Origin: Magnetospirillum sp. 15-1
Lineage (GTDB): Bacteria > Pseudomonadota > Alphaproteobacteria > Rhodospirillales > Magnetospirillaceae
NCBI RefSeq assembly: GCF_900184795.1
Contig: NZ_FXXN01000027.1
Location: 569,820 to 633,819, forward strand
Direction: 5' to 3'
Length of the DNA: 64,000 bases
Position 1 is the stretch's first letter. Every line of letters begins with the position of its first letter. Made by a program: the position numbers and the translations under genes. Below are positions 50,416 through 59,356 of the stretch, in pieces. The notes beneath the pieces were generated by a model. That model was not told the DNA's origin and did not search any database. It saw only the letters and a list, made by a program, of their open reading frames with translations.

Positions 50416-51513
50416 CTACTCCACGTTGGCGATGTACCAATCGGTATCGGGACGGACGACAACCCGCGTGCCCTGAGCGATTTTCAGGATCGGGGTCAGG
50501 TTGAGAGTCTGTTCAAGGGTGGCGGCGGTAATCTCGCCCAGGCGCTGGGATAGCTCCTGGCCACCAGTGGATAGGGCGCCGCCATTGCCGCTATAGGTGC
50601 TGCTGCTTCCGGTCGACGTGGCCGTGCTGGTTGTCGAGGTCGACTGGCTGCCGGCCGAAGCCGCCCGGACGGCGGCCGAGACGCCGGCGAGGATGAAGGC
50701 CGTGCCGTATCGCTCGAAAAACCGATTGTCCACGTCACCGGAGACGCCGAGGGCGCCTTGAACGTCGGTAACATTGGCCTTGATGCCGATGATCTCGGCC
50801 CGGCTTTCGCCCAGCAACACGCGGGAACAGCGGAATGGGGCGCGGCTGGAGCCGACCTTTTCCAGGGTCTTGTTCCCGCACACCAGGCGCGAACCTTTGG
50901 GCACCAGGATATTTCGGCCATGATAGCCGTATACGTCCCGGCTGACCTGGATCACCACCGGCCCGCCCACGGAACCGTCCAACTGGGTGTTGATGCCCGT
51001 CTCCAGAATTCCTGGGATATACCGATCCGTCGTGATGATCCGGGAGTTATCGACCGGAAGCGAGGACGTGACCGATTTTTCCTGATATCCGGTGCCTTCC
51101 TGCCCAACTACCCCAGGCAGAACAGGCATCGCCCCGGGTCGGGCTTCGGTGTCGTCATCGAAGCCTGACGGTTTGCCGATCTCGGCCTGGCTGGCATTGC
51201 GGGCTGCCCGGCCCGCGTAACTGGCCCGGACAGCCTCGGCCACGGGATCAGGGCCTGGCGGTGGCGCCGGTGGCGGGGCGGGCGGTGTCGGTGCCGGCAC
51301 CTCGCGGATCACCTCTCGAATGACTTCCTGCTTGATTACGACCGGAGGCATTGCCGGTGGTGGTGGTGGTTCCTCTTTCGGCGCTGGGGGGCGGATAGCC
51401 CACGCCGCCGGCTCGTCCGCCGGCATGGGGTCCGGATGGACGGCCTGCGGCTGGCAGGTGCCTCCGAGAGTCAGGCCGATGGCCAGCGCCAGGTCGCAGA
51501 TCCCCGCAGCCAT
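50416..51513 (-). CDS. virB10: VirB10-like T4SS scaffold protein
   Basis: A 365-residue VirB10/TrbI protein. The proline-rich region (EEPPPPPAMPP, APTPPAPPPAPPPGP) is at about 47-90, and the C-terminal beta barrel contains YHGRNILVPKGSRLVCG, GIKANVTDVQGALGVSG and LNLTPILKIAQGTRVVVRPD. VirB10 spans from inner membrane to outer-membrane core. The N-terminal hydrophobic segment (ICDLALAIGLTLGGTC) is short and resembles a signal or lipoprotein leader rather than a long anchor, which is odd. Its start overlaps the virB9 stop by one base. Confidence 0.88.
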   Translation of the reverse strand: MAAGICDLALAIGLTLGGTCQPQAVHPDPMPADEPAAWAIRPPAPKEEPPPPPAMPPVVIKQEVIREVIREVPAPTPPAPPPAPPPGPDPVAEAVRASYAGRAARNASQAEIGKPSGFDDDTEARPGAMPVLPGVVGQEGTGYQEKSVTSSLPVDNSRIITTDRYIPGILETGINTQLDGSVGGPVVIQVSRDVYGYHGRNILVPKGSRLVCGNKTLEKVGSSRAPFRCSRVLLGESRAEIIGIKANVTDVQGALGVSGDVDNRFFERYGTAFILAGVSAAVRAASAGSQSTSTTSTATSTGSSSTYSGNGGALSTGGQELSQRLGEITAATLEQTLNLTPILKIAQGTRVVVRPDTDWYIANVE

Positions 51514-52613
51514 CAGGGCTTGCTCCCCGTGTACTGAATGCAGAGATATTTCATGCCGTTCTTGAGCGTAATCAGGGGGGAGACGGACTCGATGACGAAC
51601 ACCGTCCCTTCGACGTGGCTGTTGACCAACTCGTCGTAGCCGTCATTGGTGACGTAGCCGGTGGACAACTCCATTCCGTCCCACTTGTCGCCATAGCGGA
51701 TATAGGTCCAGATGTCGTCGCGCCAGATGGTCTCCGGCTTCAACTCGTCGTCACCCGACAGGCGGTAATCCTCCCAGCCGTGAAATTTCGAGACATCAAG
51801 CGGCTTGTGTCGCAGGAAGTCTTTCTTGGCCGGCTTTTGCGGCGGCAGCGGGGGGGCGCTGTCCTTGGTGCCGGTCCCATCCGCCTCGGCGCCATCGATG
51901 GCTTCGGGCTTCTCTTGGCCAGCGATCCTGTAGACCAGGTCGGGCACGTTCACCGAATTGACGGTTTCGGATCGCACGTACAGGGGATAAACCGCTCCCG
52001 ATCTGGTGTTGACGTTCAGGTTGGTATCCATCCCCCACGAAGTGGGGCGGATGGTCAGCCTGTTCTTCGCCTTCTTCTGAACGACGAAGGCGCCGGAATG
52101 ATCGCCGGGATCGACGGACGTGATCACGGCATCCTCGGGCAGAATTACCGTCGTGAGCATGAATTCTCGCGTCCGGACCTTGTAGACGCAGTCCTGGCAG
52201 AGTTTCTGGACGTAGACGCCGGCCTTGGGTTCCGCCCTGTCCCAGGCGTCCTGGATCTGCCCGCCGGCACCGGGCCTGGACATCTCCGGAAAGGCGCCTT
52301 CTCGCTGGAATTCCGCTTGTTGACGCATGTCGTCCGGAATGCGGTTGGAGGCGTTGCTTTGGGGGCCAGCTGCAGCTGTAGCCGGCTGCTGGGGAGTGGT
52401 CGCGCCAGCTACAATCGGTGAGCGGGTAGCCGCTCCGCTGGATGGCTTGGCCGCTTGGCCTGCTGTGCTTCCGGTGGGAGACGCACCAGGTTGCGCCTTG
52501 CTTGGCGGCGTGAGTGGCACATTGACCTGGTTCTGCCCAGGAAAGGGCGTTTGTGCGGCAACCGGCGCGGCCAGCATGGCAGCCGCCAGGGCGGCCAGAA
52601 TAAGTCCGATCAT
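51513..52613 (-). CDS. virB9: VirB9-like outer-membrane core protein
   Basis: A 366-residue exported protein with a signal peptide (LILAALAAAMLAAPVAAQ). After a Pro/Ala-rich linker come KVRTREFMLTTVILPEDAVI and RLTIRPTSWGMDTNLNV, which match VirB9/TrbG, and the C-terminal domain FVIESVSPLITLKNG. VirB9 joins VirB7 and VirB10 in the core complex. It overlaps virB8 by four bases and virB10 by one. Confidence 0.9.
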   Translation of the reverse strand: MIGLILAALAAAMLAAPVAAQTPFPGQNQVNVPLTPPSKAQPGASPTGSTAGQAAKPSSGAATRSPIVAGATTPQQPATAAAGPQSNASNRIPDDMRQQAEFQREGAFPEMSRPGAGGQIQDAWDRAEPKAGVYVQKLCQDCVYKVRTREFMLTTVILPEDAVITSVDPGDHSGAFVVQKKAKNRLTIRPTSWGMDTNLNVNTRSGAVYPLYVRSETVNSVNVPDLVYRIAGQEKPEAIDGAEADGTGTKDSAPPLPPQKPAKKDFLRHKPLDVSKFHGWEDYRLSGDDELKPETIWRDDIWTYIRYGDKWDGMELSTGYVTNDGYDELVNSHVEGTVFVIESVSPLITLKNGMKYLCIQYTGSKP

Positions 52614-53386
52614 GAATTCCCCCTGTCCTTCAACGACACGTCGAGCACCCGCAATCCCGATGGGTTTTCAAATTTTTCGGATGGGCGGACACTCTGCGGC
52701 CGAGGTGCGATAACCACGTAGGCGCGCAGGTTCCGCCGGTCGATGCGCTTCCCGTCGCGCTCGTCCGTCTGGGTCAGTTCGACGGCATAGCGGCGTACGC
52801 CGTTGCGCTCAGAAATGAGGTCCGCCGTCTCGACGTTGACGGAGCGGTTCAGGCCGATCTCCAGTCCCTTGTCGATTTCCCGCTTACGGTCGCGGATGAA
52901 GCGCTTCCACCATTCCGCATCGGAATGAAGGTTGGCTTCCCGCATCCGGTCATCCTGAGAGGCGGTGTCGATCTCCAGCAGCACCCGGATGTAGCGACGT
53001 ACGAACGCTTCAGTGATCAGCTCGTAGCCGGGTGTGTCCTTGGTGACGGGGAGCACCCGCACCAATGAGGCCGGATCGACCCGCTCCATGTGATCACTGC
53101 GCGGCTCGATCCGGATCAAGCCCAGCTGGACCTCTTTCAGCGGCACCAGCTCGGAGATCGCTGAGACGAGAACGATGACGACGGCGATAAGGCCGACATT
53201 GGTCATTGCCGCCAGGCGCAGCATCCAAGCCAAGCGGGTATGGGCGGCTTCGAAGTCATAGGGATCGGCAGCTCGGGTCGCGCTGTGATCGACCTGAGGC
53301 GGTGCTTCCGGACGGCATGGCGGCCGGCGCTGGCCAGTTTTGGCCAGTAGCCGGGCAATGGCGCTGGGCATCTTCACGAGGGCCAT
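52610..53386 (-). CDS. virB8: VirB8-like inner-membrane assembly protein
   Basis: A 258-residue protein with one membrane segment (LRLAAMTNVGLIAVVIVLVS at about 52-72) and a periplasmic domain typical of VirB8: ELITEAFVRRYIRVLLEID and RAYVVIAPRP. VirB8 nucleates the T4SS. ATG 53386 was chosen because it overlaps the stop of the virB7-like gene (TGATG). Earlier ATGs would overlap that gene further. Confidence 0.85.
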   Translation of the reverse strand: MALVKMPSAIARLLAKTGQRRPPCRPEAPPQVDHSATRAADPYDFEAAHTRLAWMLRLAAMTNVGLIAVVIVLVSAISELVPLKEVQLGLIRIEPRSDHMERVDPASLVRVLPVTKDTPGYELITEAFVRRYIRVLLEIDTASQDDRMREANLHSDAEWWKRFIRDRKREIDKGLEIGLNRSVNVETADLISERNGVRRYAVELTQTDERDGKRIDRRNLRAYVVIAPRPQSVRPSEKFENPSGLRVLDVSLKDRGNS

Positions 53387-53562
53387 CAGGAGAGGCCCCA
53401 TTTGAATTTCGGGGCTTCGTAGGGAATCGGCATACACGCGCAGGGACTGCGGCGCATTTCGTCCGATCCGGTGCCTTCGTACTGGATTTCTCGGTTACCG
53501 CCGCAGGCGGCGAGGAGAATAAGCGGAACAATAGTGAGGCTGAGCCGAATGAACTTGGACAT
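53386..53562 (-). CDS. virB7: VirB7-like small lipoprotein
   Basis: A 58-residue lipoprotein. The signal SKFIRLSLTIVPLILLAAC ends at Cys20, and the mature part is 39 residues with two more Cys in SPCACMPIPYEAP. Its size, lipobox and place between virB6 and virB8 fit VirB7, which stabilises VirB9 by disulfide. It is easily missed because of its size. Its stop overlaps the virB8 start by one base. Confidence 0.75.
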   Translation of the reverse strand: MSKFIRLSLTIVPLILLAACGGNREIQYEGTGSDEMRRSPCACMPIPYEAPKFKWGLS

Positions 53563-53600
53563 GGTGTTTTCCTGTCGTTATGACGGCTGGGTAATGGCGG

Positions 53601-54698
53601 TCAGTTCCCGCTACCGGGCTTGTTGATGTTTTTGAATTTGTCGATCAGCTGCTGGGCTGCGGCGGCGGGGTCGGCCATTGCCTGTTGCCCCCAGAAGAAC
53701 CCCTGGCCAATTGCACCGGCGCCAGTGCGGGCAAGCTGCCCACCTTTCTTCAGGCCAGACATCGCGCTGGCTGAGACGCCAGCTGTCATGATGCCGGCAG
53801 CTGCATTGGTCAGCGCGGTTTGTGCAATGGAATTGGCGATGGCGGTCCCCTCGGTCATCAGGGCTGTTCCGGCCCACCCGAGGAAGAGCACCACCAGATA
53901 TTCAACGCTGGCGACGTTGGCAAAGTTACGGGCGTCGTTGCCGACAAGCTTGGTTGGATCAAGCACTAGGGAGTTGACGCCGTAGATGCACAGCGACAGG
54001 GCTGCGGTGCAGGCGAACAGTACCAGGATCGAAGCCAGCAGCGTCTTCGCGCCAGAGACTGCCATGGACCGTCCCCAATTAAAGGCGAAGGCCATGAACA
54101 GGAACGGGGCGAATACTGCTACCAGGGCGGCCCTGAAGATTGCCACCACCACTTGGGCTGAATAGGCGACGACGAGGAGAAAATAGGGCAGGACCAACAA
54201 GAATGCATAAATGTAGTATTGCGGCTTGTAGAGTGCCCCTTCCTTGGCGACGGCTTCGGCGGCTTGGAATACCTTGGCCACCGCCAGTTCGCCATTAGCT
54301 GCCAACCCGACCAAGCCGGAATAGCCCGTGCTCTGTTCCGCATTGCCTGCCAGGCTGAATACGGCAGCAGAGGCGCCCCCCATGATGTCAATTGAGGCCG
54401 AATATACGGTGGAAATTAGGCCCGTGCCTTGACCACCCAGCAAAACACCCGTTATAGTAATAAATGCGAAGTCCTTAATGATGCCATTAAGATCGGTCAT
54501 CTTAATGTATAATTTGTATGCAGATATGACCGCCCACAGTCCGGCTAACGCCAGAAAGAGCTTGAACATGGGATCATGCAGAGACGTGCTGAGATTGTCG
54601 GCAAAGCTGGTCGAGAGATCTACGTACTTTTGTAGGGGGGTGCAGCTCCAGCAGTCCGTGCCTATGCTAGTCATTTTCGTAATATCCTGTGTATTCAT
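53601..54698 (-). CDS. virB6: VirB6/TrbL-like polytopic membrane protein
   Basis: A 365-residue inner-membrane channel component with about six hydrophobic segments, including FKLFLALAGLWAVISAYKL, YYIYAFLLVLPYFLLVVAYS and VEYLVVLFLGWAGTALM, and the central amphipathic region typical of VirB6. The C-terminal part is Ala/Gly-rich. The first ATG at 54698 overlaps a short antisense gene; MTSIG at 54674 is another start. Confidence 0.85.
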   Translation of the reverse strand: MNTQDITKMTSIGTDCWSCTPLQKYVDLSTSFADNLSTSLHDPMFKLFLALAGLWAVISAYKLYIKMTDLNGIIKDFAFITITGVLLGGQGTGLISTVYSASIDIMGGASAAVFSLAGNAEQSTGYSGLVGLAANGELAVAKVFQAAEAVAKEGALYKPQYYIYAFLLVLPYFLLVVAYSAQVVVAIFRAALVAVFAPFLFMAFAFNWGRSMAVSGAKTLLASILVLFACTAALSLCIYGVNSLVLDPTKLVGNDARNFANVASVEYLVVLFLGWAGTALMTEGTAIANSIAQTALTNAAAGIMTAGVSASAMSGLKKGGQLARTGAGAIGQGFFWGQQAMADPAAAAQQLIDKFKNINKPGSGN

Positions 54699-55065
54699 TT
54701 CTGGTGGAGCTATTGCTGGGCAGCATATATCCGGTGGCGGCGATTATTGTTGCGGCCAGATTGGCGGCGATTTTTTGTTTTTTATTTACGACACTCCTCG
54801 GCGCATTTCCGAAGGATATACAGTCTTTGTCAGTCTGATAGATGTTGTGCGTAATTATGCTGGTATGTTTTTGGCGCTGTTCGGTTTTTTGTTTTTTGGC
54901 GTTATTCTTTCGCGCGGCGGCAGTAAGAGGGCGCGGCGCAAAGCGAAGGGCGAGCCACTTGGTGGCTCTCATGCGGCCGAGGGCATGATTTTGGATAAGC
55001 ACTACGAAGATCCCATCGTGCGGCACGGTGCGCGCAGGGTCCGGGATCTCATTACCCGCCTCTGA
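54664..55065 (+). CDS. Antisense membrane protein between virB5 and virB6
   Basis: A 133-residue plus-strand frame in an otherwise minus-strand operon. It has a signal-like start (LVIFVISCVFISGGAIAG), a Cys pair (GGDYCCGQIGG), a second hydrophobic segment (AGMFLALFGFLFFGVILS) and a basic then charged cytoplasmic tail (RGGSKRARRKAKGEPLG). Base composition is AT-richer than its neighbours. In other T4SSs this slot often holds an entry-exclusion gene (eex or trbK), but those lie in the same direction. No strong ribosome site is seen. A 138-residue frame on the other strand is less plausible because it has no signal. Confidence 0.5.
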   Translation: MLVIFVISCVFISGGAIAGQHISGGGDYCCGQIGGDFLFFIYDTPRRISEGYTVFVSLIDVVRNYAGMFLALFGFLFFGVILSRGGSKRARRKAKGEPLGGSHAAEGMILDKHYEDPIVRHGARRVRDLITRL

Positions 55066-55079
55066 TAGGGAGCGTGGAC

Positions 55080-55910
55080 TCATTGGCCGCCTCCCTTCTG
55101 AATGGCATCCACCTGGCTGGCAGGTAGCCCCGACATGATCGCCACCGCCGCCTGCAGTTTCACCAGTTGGGCCAGCAACTGAGTCTGCTGGGCCGCCACC
55201 CGCAGCTTGGCCAGTTCAGTTTGAGCCTGCACATGGGCGCGATCCTGGAGCGTTTCCGCCGCGTCCAGGCTTTCCTGCAGTTTATCGGCCGTCTTGTCCT
55301 GTTCATCGGCCTGCTTCATCAGGACATCAGCTTGGGCGAGCGCCCGTGTCGTGGTGTCTTCCAGCAGGGCTTGGCGGTGCGTTTCGGTGGCGTCGCGGGC
55401 CTTCTTCTGATCCGCCCAGCTGAGGTTGCTCATCTGGGCCTTATCCGTAAACAGACTCTGGCGGTATCGGTTTGATGTCTCGCAGATTGATCCGAAGTTC
55501 AGATCTTCAAATTTAATGCCCCATTGAAGTCCATCTGGAATGAGGCAGCTGAGATTGCCTTTGGTCTGTGCCGACATGCGGTCAAGATTTGGGATTGGGA
55601 TCTTTATGTTTGTGATCTTCCCAATCGCTCGCGTGATGTCATTCGCAAATGACGAAATGTCATTCAGGAATGACACCATTTCCTTTAGGTGGATTAGTTC
55701 TTCCACCTGATTAGCTACCTGCTTCTTCAGTTCGTTCAGCTGAGCGATTGCCTGCTTGATGGCGCTGATATCAATGACCGGATATTCCGCCAGGGCAGCG
55801 GGAGCGCCAAAGGCCAGGCCGGCAGCCACGAGGACCGCCGCCAAGCGCTTTCGCACCCGGCCTTTCTGGCGCCTCAATGGCCGACGTGAGATCAGATGTG
55901 TTCTGGCCAT
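55080..55910 (-). CDS. virB5: VirB5/TrbJ-like pilus-tip protein
   Basis: A 276-residue exported protein with a long basic N-terminus then a signal (RLAAVLVAAGLAFGAPAALA). The mature part is almost all helical: AIKQAIAQLNELKKQVANQV, then LRVAAQQTQLLAQLVKLQAA, a VirB5/TrbJ trademark. VirB5 acts at the pilus tip in cell contact. ATG 55910 overlaps the end of virB4 by 19 bases. Confidence 0.85.
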   Translation of the reverse strand: MARTHLISRRPLRRQKGRVRKRLAAVLVAAGLAFGAPAALAEYPVIDISAIKQAIAQLNELKKQVANQVEELIHLKEMVSFLNDISSFANDITRAIGKITNIKIPIPNLDRMSAQTKGNLSCLIPDGLQWGIKFEDLNFGSICETSNRYRQSLFTDKAQMSNLSWADQKKARDATETHRQALLEDTTTRALAQADVLMKQADEQDKTADKLQESLDAAETLQDRAHVQAQTELAKLRVAAQQTQLLAQLVKLQAAVAIMSGLPASQVDAIQKGGGQ

Positions 55911-58234
55911 GCCGCCCCCCATTTTTCCTGGTGGGCGAGCAGATCGCGCACGGCATCGGGGCCGGAACGGTAGAACCTTACCGCCCTGCCGAGGGGGGCC
56001 AGATCCACATCCAGGATTGCCGATTCCTCAAAGCCGGTGGCCGCGTCCCGCTTGACTAGCAGCACCTTGCGCCCCTCTGGCGCCCCGAAAATAAAGCCCT
56101 TTTGCTCGTCGTTGAGATTGAAAGTCTCATAGGCCGAGCGGTTGCCCTGCGGATTGGGAAAGAAGAAGAACGACGCGGTGTTTTCGATTACCGCATCCGC
56201 GATCCCGGACTTGTGCAGGGCGCCGGGGTCCTGGAAGGCCATGCCTACGGCGCCGCCGAATTTGCGGTACTCGCGGTACATCTCGGCAGCCAGGCTGCAG
56301 AACGGGCCGTTCTGCAGCAGCTTGGCGGCCTCGTCGATGAAGATGGCGAAGCCCTTCGCGCGCCCACCTCTGGCCAGTCGTTCAATGGCGCCGGCAATGT
56401 GCGCTACCACCGGTGGCCCCAGGTTGGGGTCTTCCAGCGCCTCGTTCATGTTAATGCCGATCTGGAATGACTGGTCGAGGACGCTGGCCAAGCTGTCACG
56501 GGGCGCATTGAATGTTCTGGCATAGAGGCCAGCTCGTTCCCGAGCGTCAGTAACCCATCGGGCGAATGCCTTCTTGGCATCACTGTCGGTTGGGAAAGTC
56601 AGGTCATAGATCTTGTTGAAGGTTCGTGCCTCCACCGGTAGGTGGAAGGCTGTTTCCACGACGTGAGAAAGGATCTCCTCAATGCCGTCGCTTTGCCCGG
56701 CCTCTCCCAACATGGACCGCACCAGCAGCGCCAGGCGTTGACGATTGAGCGGGGTATCGTCGCAGTCGAGGGGATTGAGAGACAGTTTGTCGAAGGACTG
56801 ATAAAGCCCGCCCAGCATTTCGACCGTGTAGCGGGCACCCTCCTTGGAATCGAAGATGAATGAGCGGACGCCGGCAAACTTTGCCAGGCCGCCGAGTAAA
56901 TGCATCATCAGCGAGGTCTTGCCGACCCCCGCCGGTGCCACGACCAAGAAGTTGCCCAGCGCCTTTTCGGCATTCCTGCACTGGAACTGGAAATTGTAGG
57001 CTTGGCCGCTCCCGGTCATGAACGACCGTACCGGTCCCTTGCCGTACTGCGATTCTGTCAGGCCGACCGGCGAACTCTCGAACGGCCAGATCGCCGCGAT
57101 ATCCTGGCAAAATAACTTAAGTGGCCTAGCCAGCTTCTGACGATCCGGCAGGCGGTTGAACCACATGACGGGCGCCTCTTTCGTCTGTACCGAGTACGTG
57201 ACGCGTCGGTTGCCGAGCACTCGGCCGACGTGAGAGGTCAGGGCATCCAGTTCTTCTTGGGTCCGACTGCGGATGGTGATGGTCAACTGCGTTGCGAACC
57301 GGGAGGTCTTGCCCTCCGTCAGCAGTTCGATGGCGGCCTTCGCCTCGGTGCGGGCCAATGCCGGCCCAACCGGGCTATTGAGGGCCCGATTGAGAAGCAT
57401 GATCTCCCAATCGCTGTCGAGCGGCACGCAGACCTGCGACACCTCAATTTCGCCCGGGATGGCCATGATCTCATGGAGCAGATGGCCCGACACCAGATCC
57501 GGCCACTCGTGGACAGCGATGGTCCGATGCAGCCAGGTTTCGGGCAGATGCATCATGAACTGCCCGGTCGCCTTGTCGAAAACAGGGGTCGCTCCCTGCA
57601 GGTTTGCCGAGATATTCGTCGACACGGCGCGAAGGTCGTCGCGCAGATCTCCACAGACCAGGAAATTCAGGAAGCCCGTTAGCGGGCAGTCGGCCGTCGC
57701 ATCCGCCGGCCGCGCCAAGTGCTGAGGGGCGTAACGGGTCAGCAGCGACTTGACCTTTTCATCCACCTCTTCCAACTGGTGAAGGGCCGGGGTCTGCAGC
57801 GTCATATGCCAGCGCAAATCCCAGGCATTGCGATATCGTTCCGCTTCCGCGTTGCCGATCTCCTGCAGGGCGTTGCTGGGCCAGGTTGCGGGCATCAGTG
57901 ATTCTCGCCGGCGCTTTATGCCAAACAGGCGAATCACCACGCTGCGCGATGCGCAGGCATGCAGCCAATCGGTGCGCCCCTGATGCAGGGCGCCCTGTTC
58001 GCCCTCTGGCTTGGTGTCATAGGCGGTGCCGCCCAGGCGCCAGGCCCGCATCACCGTGCCGCTTTTGGTCCGGATGGTCATGCGGTCGTTATCAACGCGA
58101 TCAAGTTCCAGCTCGTTGCCGAGCCAGTCGAATTTCACGGAGCCGAATGACAGACGCCGGGCTGCCGGAACTACGAGAGTTCCGGCAGCCACGGCGGCGC
58201 TTCCCATACCGATAGCGAGTGGCCACAGGCTCAT
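55892..58234 (-). CDS. virB4: VirB4-type secretion ATPase
   Basis: A 780-residue ATPase that powers pilin handling. The N-terminal part holds a membrane-near segment (SLWPLAIGMGSAAVAAGTL). Walker A is VVAPAGVGKTSLMMHLLG (about residue 430), Walker B is FAIFIDEAAKLLQNG, and FQDPGALHKSGIADA follows. ATG 58234 is preferred because it overlaps the virB3 stop (ATGA); an ATG at 58282 is also in frame. Confidence 0.92.
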   Translation of the reverse strand: MSLWPLAIGMGSAAVAAGTLVVPAARRLSFGSVKFDWLGNELELDRVDNDRMTIRTKSGTVMRAWRLGGTAYDTKPEGEQGALHQGRTDWLHACASRSVVIRLFGIKRRRESLMPATWPSNALQEIGNAEAERYRNAWDLRWHMTLQTPALHQLEEVDEKVKSLLTRYAPQHLARPADATADCPLTGFLNFLVCGDLRDDLRAVSTNISANLQGATPVFDKATGQFMMHLPETWLHRTIAVHEWPDLVSGHLLHEIMAIPGEIEVSQVCVPLDSDWEIMLLNRALNSPVGPALARTEAKAAIELLTEGKTSRFATQLTITIRSRTQEELDALTSHVGRVLGNRRVTYSVQTKEAPVMWFNRLPDRQKLARPLKLFCQDIAAIWPFESSPVGLTESQYGKGPVRSFMTGSGQAYNFQFQCRNAEKALGNFLVVAPAGVGKTSLMMHLLGGLAKFAGVRSFIFDSKEGARYTVEMLGGLYQSFDKLSLNPLDCDDTPLNRQRLALLVRSMLGEAGQSDGIEEILSHVVETAFHLPVEARTFNKIYDLTFPTDSDAKKAFARWVTDARERAGLYARTFNAPRDSLASVLDQSFQIGINMNEALEDPNLGPPVVAHIAGAIERLARGGRAKGFAIFIDEAAKLLQNGPFCSLAAEMYREYRKFGGAVGMAFQDPGALHKSGIADAVIENTASFFFFPNPQGNRSAYETFNLNDEQKGFIFGAPEGRKVLLVKRDAATGFEESAILDVDLAPLGRAVRFYRSGPDAVRDLLAHQEKWGAAWPEHI

Positions 58235-58551
58235 GAGCGGCCCCCAGGGGAGCGCCGAGGGAACGCTCCTGTCAGTAGCCATCGGCGGGAAGCCCCCCAC
58301 CAGAAGGTGAGGGTGGTAAGGATGACGGTTTCAATGTGGCGGTCGGAGCGGCCGAGACGGTAGCTGATCGTGAGGCCGATCCCCATTACTCCGGCCAGAG
58401 CCAGGAACGATGCCCACATGACGCCCAGCAGCATCGCCGCCAAGAAGGCGACGATGCCTGCCAGCACGCTCAGCAGGACGGCTCGAGGAGGCAGCCCGAA
58501 GATTGTTCCGGGCATTTGTATGTGGGTGAAAACTACCGACCGCGCCTTCAT
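58231..58551 (-). CDS. virB3: VirB3/TrbD-like membrane protein
   Basis: A 106-residue protein with two membrane segments (VLLSVLAGIVAFLAAMLLGV and FLALAGVMGIGLTISYRLG). It begins with the usual VFTHIQMPGTIFGLPPR leader of VirB3. VirB3 works with VirB4 in the inner membrane. It follows virB2 by four bases and overlaps virB4. Confidence 0.88.
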   Translation of the reverse strand: MKARSVVFTHIQMPGTIFGLPPRAVLLSVLAGIVAFLAAMLLGVMWASFLALAGVMGIGLTISYRLGRSDRHIETVILTTLTFWWGASRRWLLTGAFPRRSPGGRS

Positions 58552-58555
58552 CGGA

Positions 58556-58870
58556 TCAGCCTGCGGATTTCACTTGGTTGATCCACCACATCATCAATCC
58601 GGGGCCGATGCTGACCAGCAGGCCGCAGACAAAGAAGATCCAGATCTTCTGAAGCTCGATGCGTTGGTTCAGGGCCGCCCAAATGCCGTAGCCGACGATG
58701 CCGAGGCCGATAATTGCGCCCGCGATGGTCACCAGTGTGGTGGTCAGGGTCTTCGCCGCCGTCTCGACGGGCGCGGCCCAATCCGCTCCATCGGCGGCCA
58801 GGGCGGCCCCGGCCGTCAGCAGGACGGGAAGGGCGGAAAGGGCGAACGACGTGATCTGCTTTCTATGCAT
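58556..58870 (-). CDS. virB2: VirB2/TrbC-like prepilin
   Basis: A 104-residue pilin precursor with a signal (ITSFALSALPVLLTAGAALA) cut near residue 25, then two hydrophobic helices (LVTIAGAIIGLGIVGYGIWA and IWIFFVCGLLVSIGPGLMM) with a short charged loop (QRIELQK). This is the layout of VirB2/TrbC. It forms the conjugative pilus. Confidence 0.88.
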   Translation of the reverse strand: MHRKQITSFALSALPVLLTAGAALAADGADWAAPVETAAKTLTTTLVTIAGAIIGLGIVGYGIWAALNQRIELQKIWIFFVCGLLVSIGPGLMMWWINQVKSAG

Positions 58871-58879
58871 GATACTTCC

Positions 58880-59356
58880 TTATCGAAGGGCGGAACGAAT
58901 GACGGCGATGGCCAGTCCGCAGCTGGCCACCGACACGAGCGTGAGAAGGGCGTGGATGAGGCGATGACGCCGCAACTGGCGTAGCAGTGCGTCCATGGTT
59001 ACGGCCTGGCGCTCTACCAGCGCGAACGCCTGGTCGAGTGACGCCTTGACCGTCTTGTCCTTAAGGCTGGACAGGACCGCATCAACCGCCTGCACGCAGG
59101 CTTCTCCGGTTGCGCCGAGGAAGCCCTTGATTGCTTCGTCATGGCGACGAAGCATGGCTTCGTAATCCGCGACAAAGCCCTGATGCAAACTGACCGCCAT
59201 CAGAATCGGATCGTCGCTGGAGATGGCTACGCCGTGCAGACGAACGAGCAGAGCGCGGGCATCATCGAGGCTCATGGCCTGGATTGAGGGCGGCTGAACG
59301 CCGCCCCCCTCCAGAACCTCGCCCGTTTCCGGGTCGAAGATCGGCGCGTCCATCAC
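58880..59356 (-). CDS. traM: TraM-like protein (conjugation auxiliary)
   Basis: A 158-residue protein. The N-terminal part begins DAPIFDPETGEVLEGGGV, then helical segments and a C-terminal membrane segment (ALLTLVSVASCGLAIAVIRS). Its position after traL, with a four-base overlap, is that of TraM in IncP plasmids. Sequence similarity to that family cannot be checked here, so the name is by context. It may be membrane-anchored. Confidence 0.55.
   Translation of the reverse strand: MMDAPIFDPETGEVLEGGGVQPPSIQAMSLDDARALLVRLHGVAISSDDPILMAVSLHQGFVADYEAMLRRHDEAIKGFLGATGEACVQAVDAVLSSLKDKTVKASLDQAFALVERQAVTMDALLRQLRRHRLIHALLTLVSVASCGLAIAVIRSALR

Noticed and set aside
54667-55083. A 138-codon reverse frame between virB5 and virB6
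   Set aside because: It has no signal peptide or known motif. The plus-strand frame over the same DNA has a signal and a membrane segment and is more plausible.
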